A stretch of DNA of 6,293 bases from Nitrospirota bacterium (GTDB taxonomy: Bacteria; Nitrospirota; UBA9217), in NCBI GenBank assembly GCA_021788515.1, contig JAJYKN010000088.1:1-6293 (forward strand). The letters run 5' to 3'. The first letter of the stretch is position 1. Each line of letters begins with the position of its first letter. This document shows positions 5,653 through 6,293 of the stretch, in pieces. Under the pieces are notes generated by a model, which was given only the letters and a program-made list of their open reading frames with translations, was not told where the DNA came from and did no database searches. Position numbers and translations under genes: made by a program.

Positions 5653-6293
5653 CTACGCCGCCTTATCCATTTCAAACGTCTCATGCAGCACCCTGACAGC
5701 GAGTTCTGTGTACTTGGCGTCGATCACGCAGGAGATCTTGATCTCCGACGTGCTGATCATCATGATATTGATCCCTTCTTTGGCCATGGCCGTGAACATT
5801 TTGGCGGCCACACCGGAGTGAGATCGCATGCCCACGCCGACGATCGAGATCTTGGCGATGTCTTCCTTCACGGTCACGTTCTTTGCCCCGATCTCGGCCA
5901 CGACCTTCTTCATGACCTCCTGGATCTTTTTAGCGTCGGTCTTGGGCACGGTGAAGGACATGTCGGTGAGCCCGCCTTCGCCGATGTTCTGGATGATCAT
6001 GTCCACCACGACATTGTTCTCGGAAATGGTATTGAAGATCTTAGCCGCCACTCCCGGCTTGTCCGGCACGCCCTGGACCGTCACTTTCACCTGGTTCTTG
6101 TCATATGCCACACCGGACACCACCACTTTTTCCATATCGGGATCCTCCTTGGCAACGAGGGTCCCCGGGTTGTCGTTGAAGCTCGAGAGGACCCTTACCG
6201 GTACATTATATTTTTTCGCGAACTCGACCGAACGCGTCTGGAGCACCTTTGCCCCGAGGCTCGCCATCTCGAGCATTTCGTCGTACGAAATTT
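5653..6293 (-). CDS. lysC: Aspartate kinase, C-terminal part (truncated by window edge)
   Basis: Phosphorylates aspartate, the committed step towards lysine, methionine, threonine and isoleucine. The frame is open through the right edge: codons before the ATG at 6276 read I-S-Y-D-E, giving [18 protein letters not shown], a conserved aspartokinase stretch in the middle of the protein. The ATG at 6276 is therefore internal and the catalytic lobe lies outside. 212 residues are visible, out of about 400-410 in the family. Counting from that Ile, the end of the kinase domain is [28 protein letters not shown] (11-38). Two ACT domains follow, about 66-135 with [13 protein letters not shown] (101-113) and about 144-212 with [15 protein letters not shown] (152-166) and [12 protein letters not shown] (176-187). 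These are the allosteric lysine/threonine sites, so this is a feedback-regulated monofunctional kinase. No homoserine dehydrogenase domain follows; the stop comes directly after the second ACT domain. It lies upstream of cimA on the same strand. Confidence 0.93.
   Translation of the reverse strand, partial: ISYDEMLEMASLGAKVLQTRSVEFAKKYNVPVRVLSSFNDNPGTLVAKEDPDMEKVVVSGVAYDKNQVKVTVQGVPDKPGVAAKIFNTISENNVVVDMIIQNIGEGGLTDMSFTVPKTDAKKIQEVMKKVVAEIGAKNVTVKEDIAKISIVGVGMRSHSGVAAKMFTAMAKEGINIMMISTSEIKISCVIDAKYTELAVRVLHETFEMDKAA

Noticed and set aside
6274..6276. ATG at 6276 as a start for a short ACT-domain protein
   Set aside because: The upstream codons ISYDE are the conserved aspartokinase sequence, so the gene continues beyond the window. 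An internal start giving a separate regulatory subunit, as in some Bacillus-type aspartokinases, cannot be excluded but no RBS supports it here.

Overview
The window reads as chromosomal housekeeping sequence from a bacterium. The minus-strand genes suggest a Desulfobacterota (Geobacter-like) or Nitrospirota relative: a LysC-CimA pair, an RseC-type membrane protein, an 88-residue conserved-looking small protein and a second-type EF-G. That placement rests on remembered family resemblance and gene order, not on a search. I see no phage, transposon, CRISPR, defence or toxin module, and no RNA gene.

Layout. On the plus strand, positions 1-893 hold the 3' part of rlmN, cut by the left window edge. 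Its stop codon is followed at once by a strong hairpin (894-921), which separates it from a convergent block. Positions 944-6293 are a single minus-strand run. In transcription order it is lysC (C-terminal 212 residues, cut by the right edge), cimA, an rseC-family gene, a small gene of unknown function, and an EF-G-like translational GTPase. The gaps are 105, 91, 24 and 73 bases, so co-transcription is plausible. A candidate extended -10 element in the last gap could give the GTPase gene its own promoter. There is no gene-free stretch longer than about 105 bases.

Function. LysC and CimA feed isoleucine formation by two routes. Aspartate kinase opens the aspartate pathway to lysine, methionine, threonine and threonine-derived isoleucine. 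Citramalate synthase makes 2-oxobutyrate from pyruvate and acetyl-CoA without threonine. The RseC-like protein has a cysteine cluster followed by two membrane segments. The EF-G-like protein and RlmN both act on the ribosome, but they lie in opposite orientations and are probably unlinked in regulation.

The least ordinary structure is a short dispersed repeat (GCATAG / AGAGCATGG / ACCCTCTGCC words, partly in inverted arrangement). It fills both larger spacers, upstream of cimA and upstream of the rseC-family gene. In each case it creates a false in-frame N-terminal extension. I found no convincing evidence of a wholly new biological system here.
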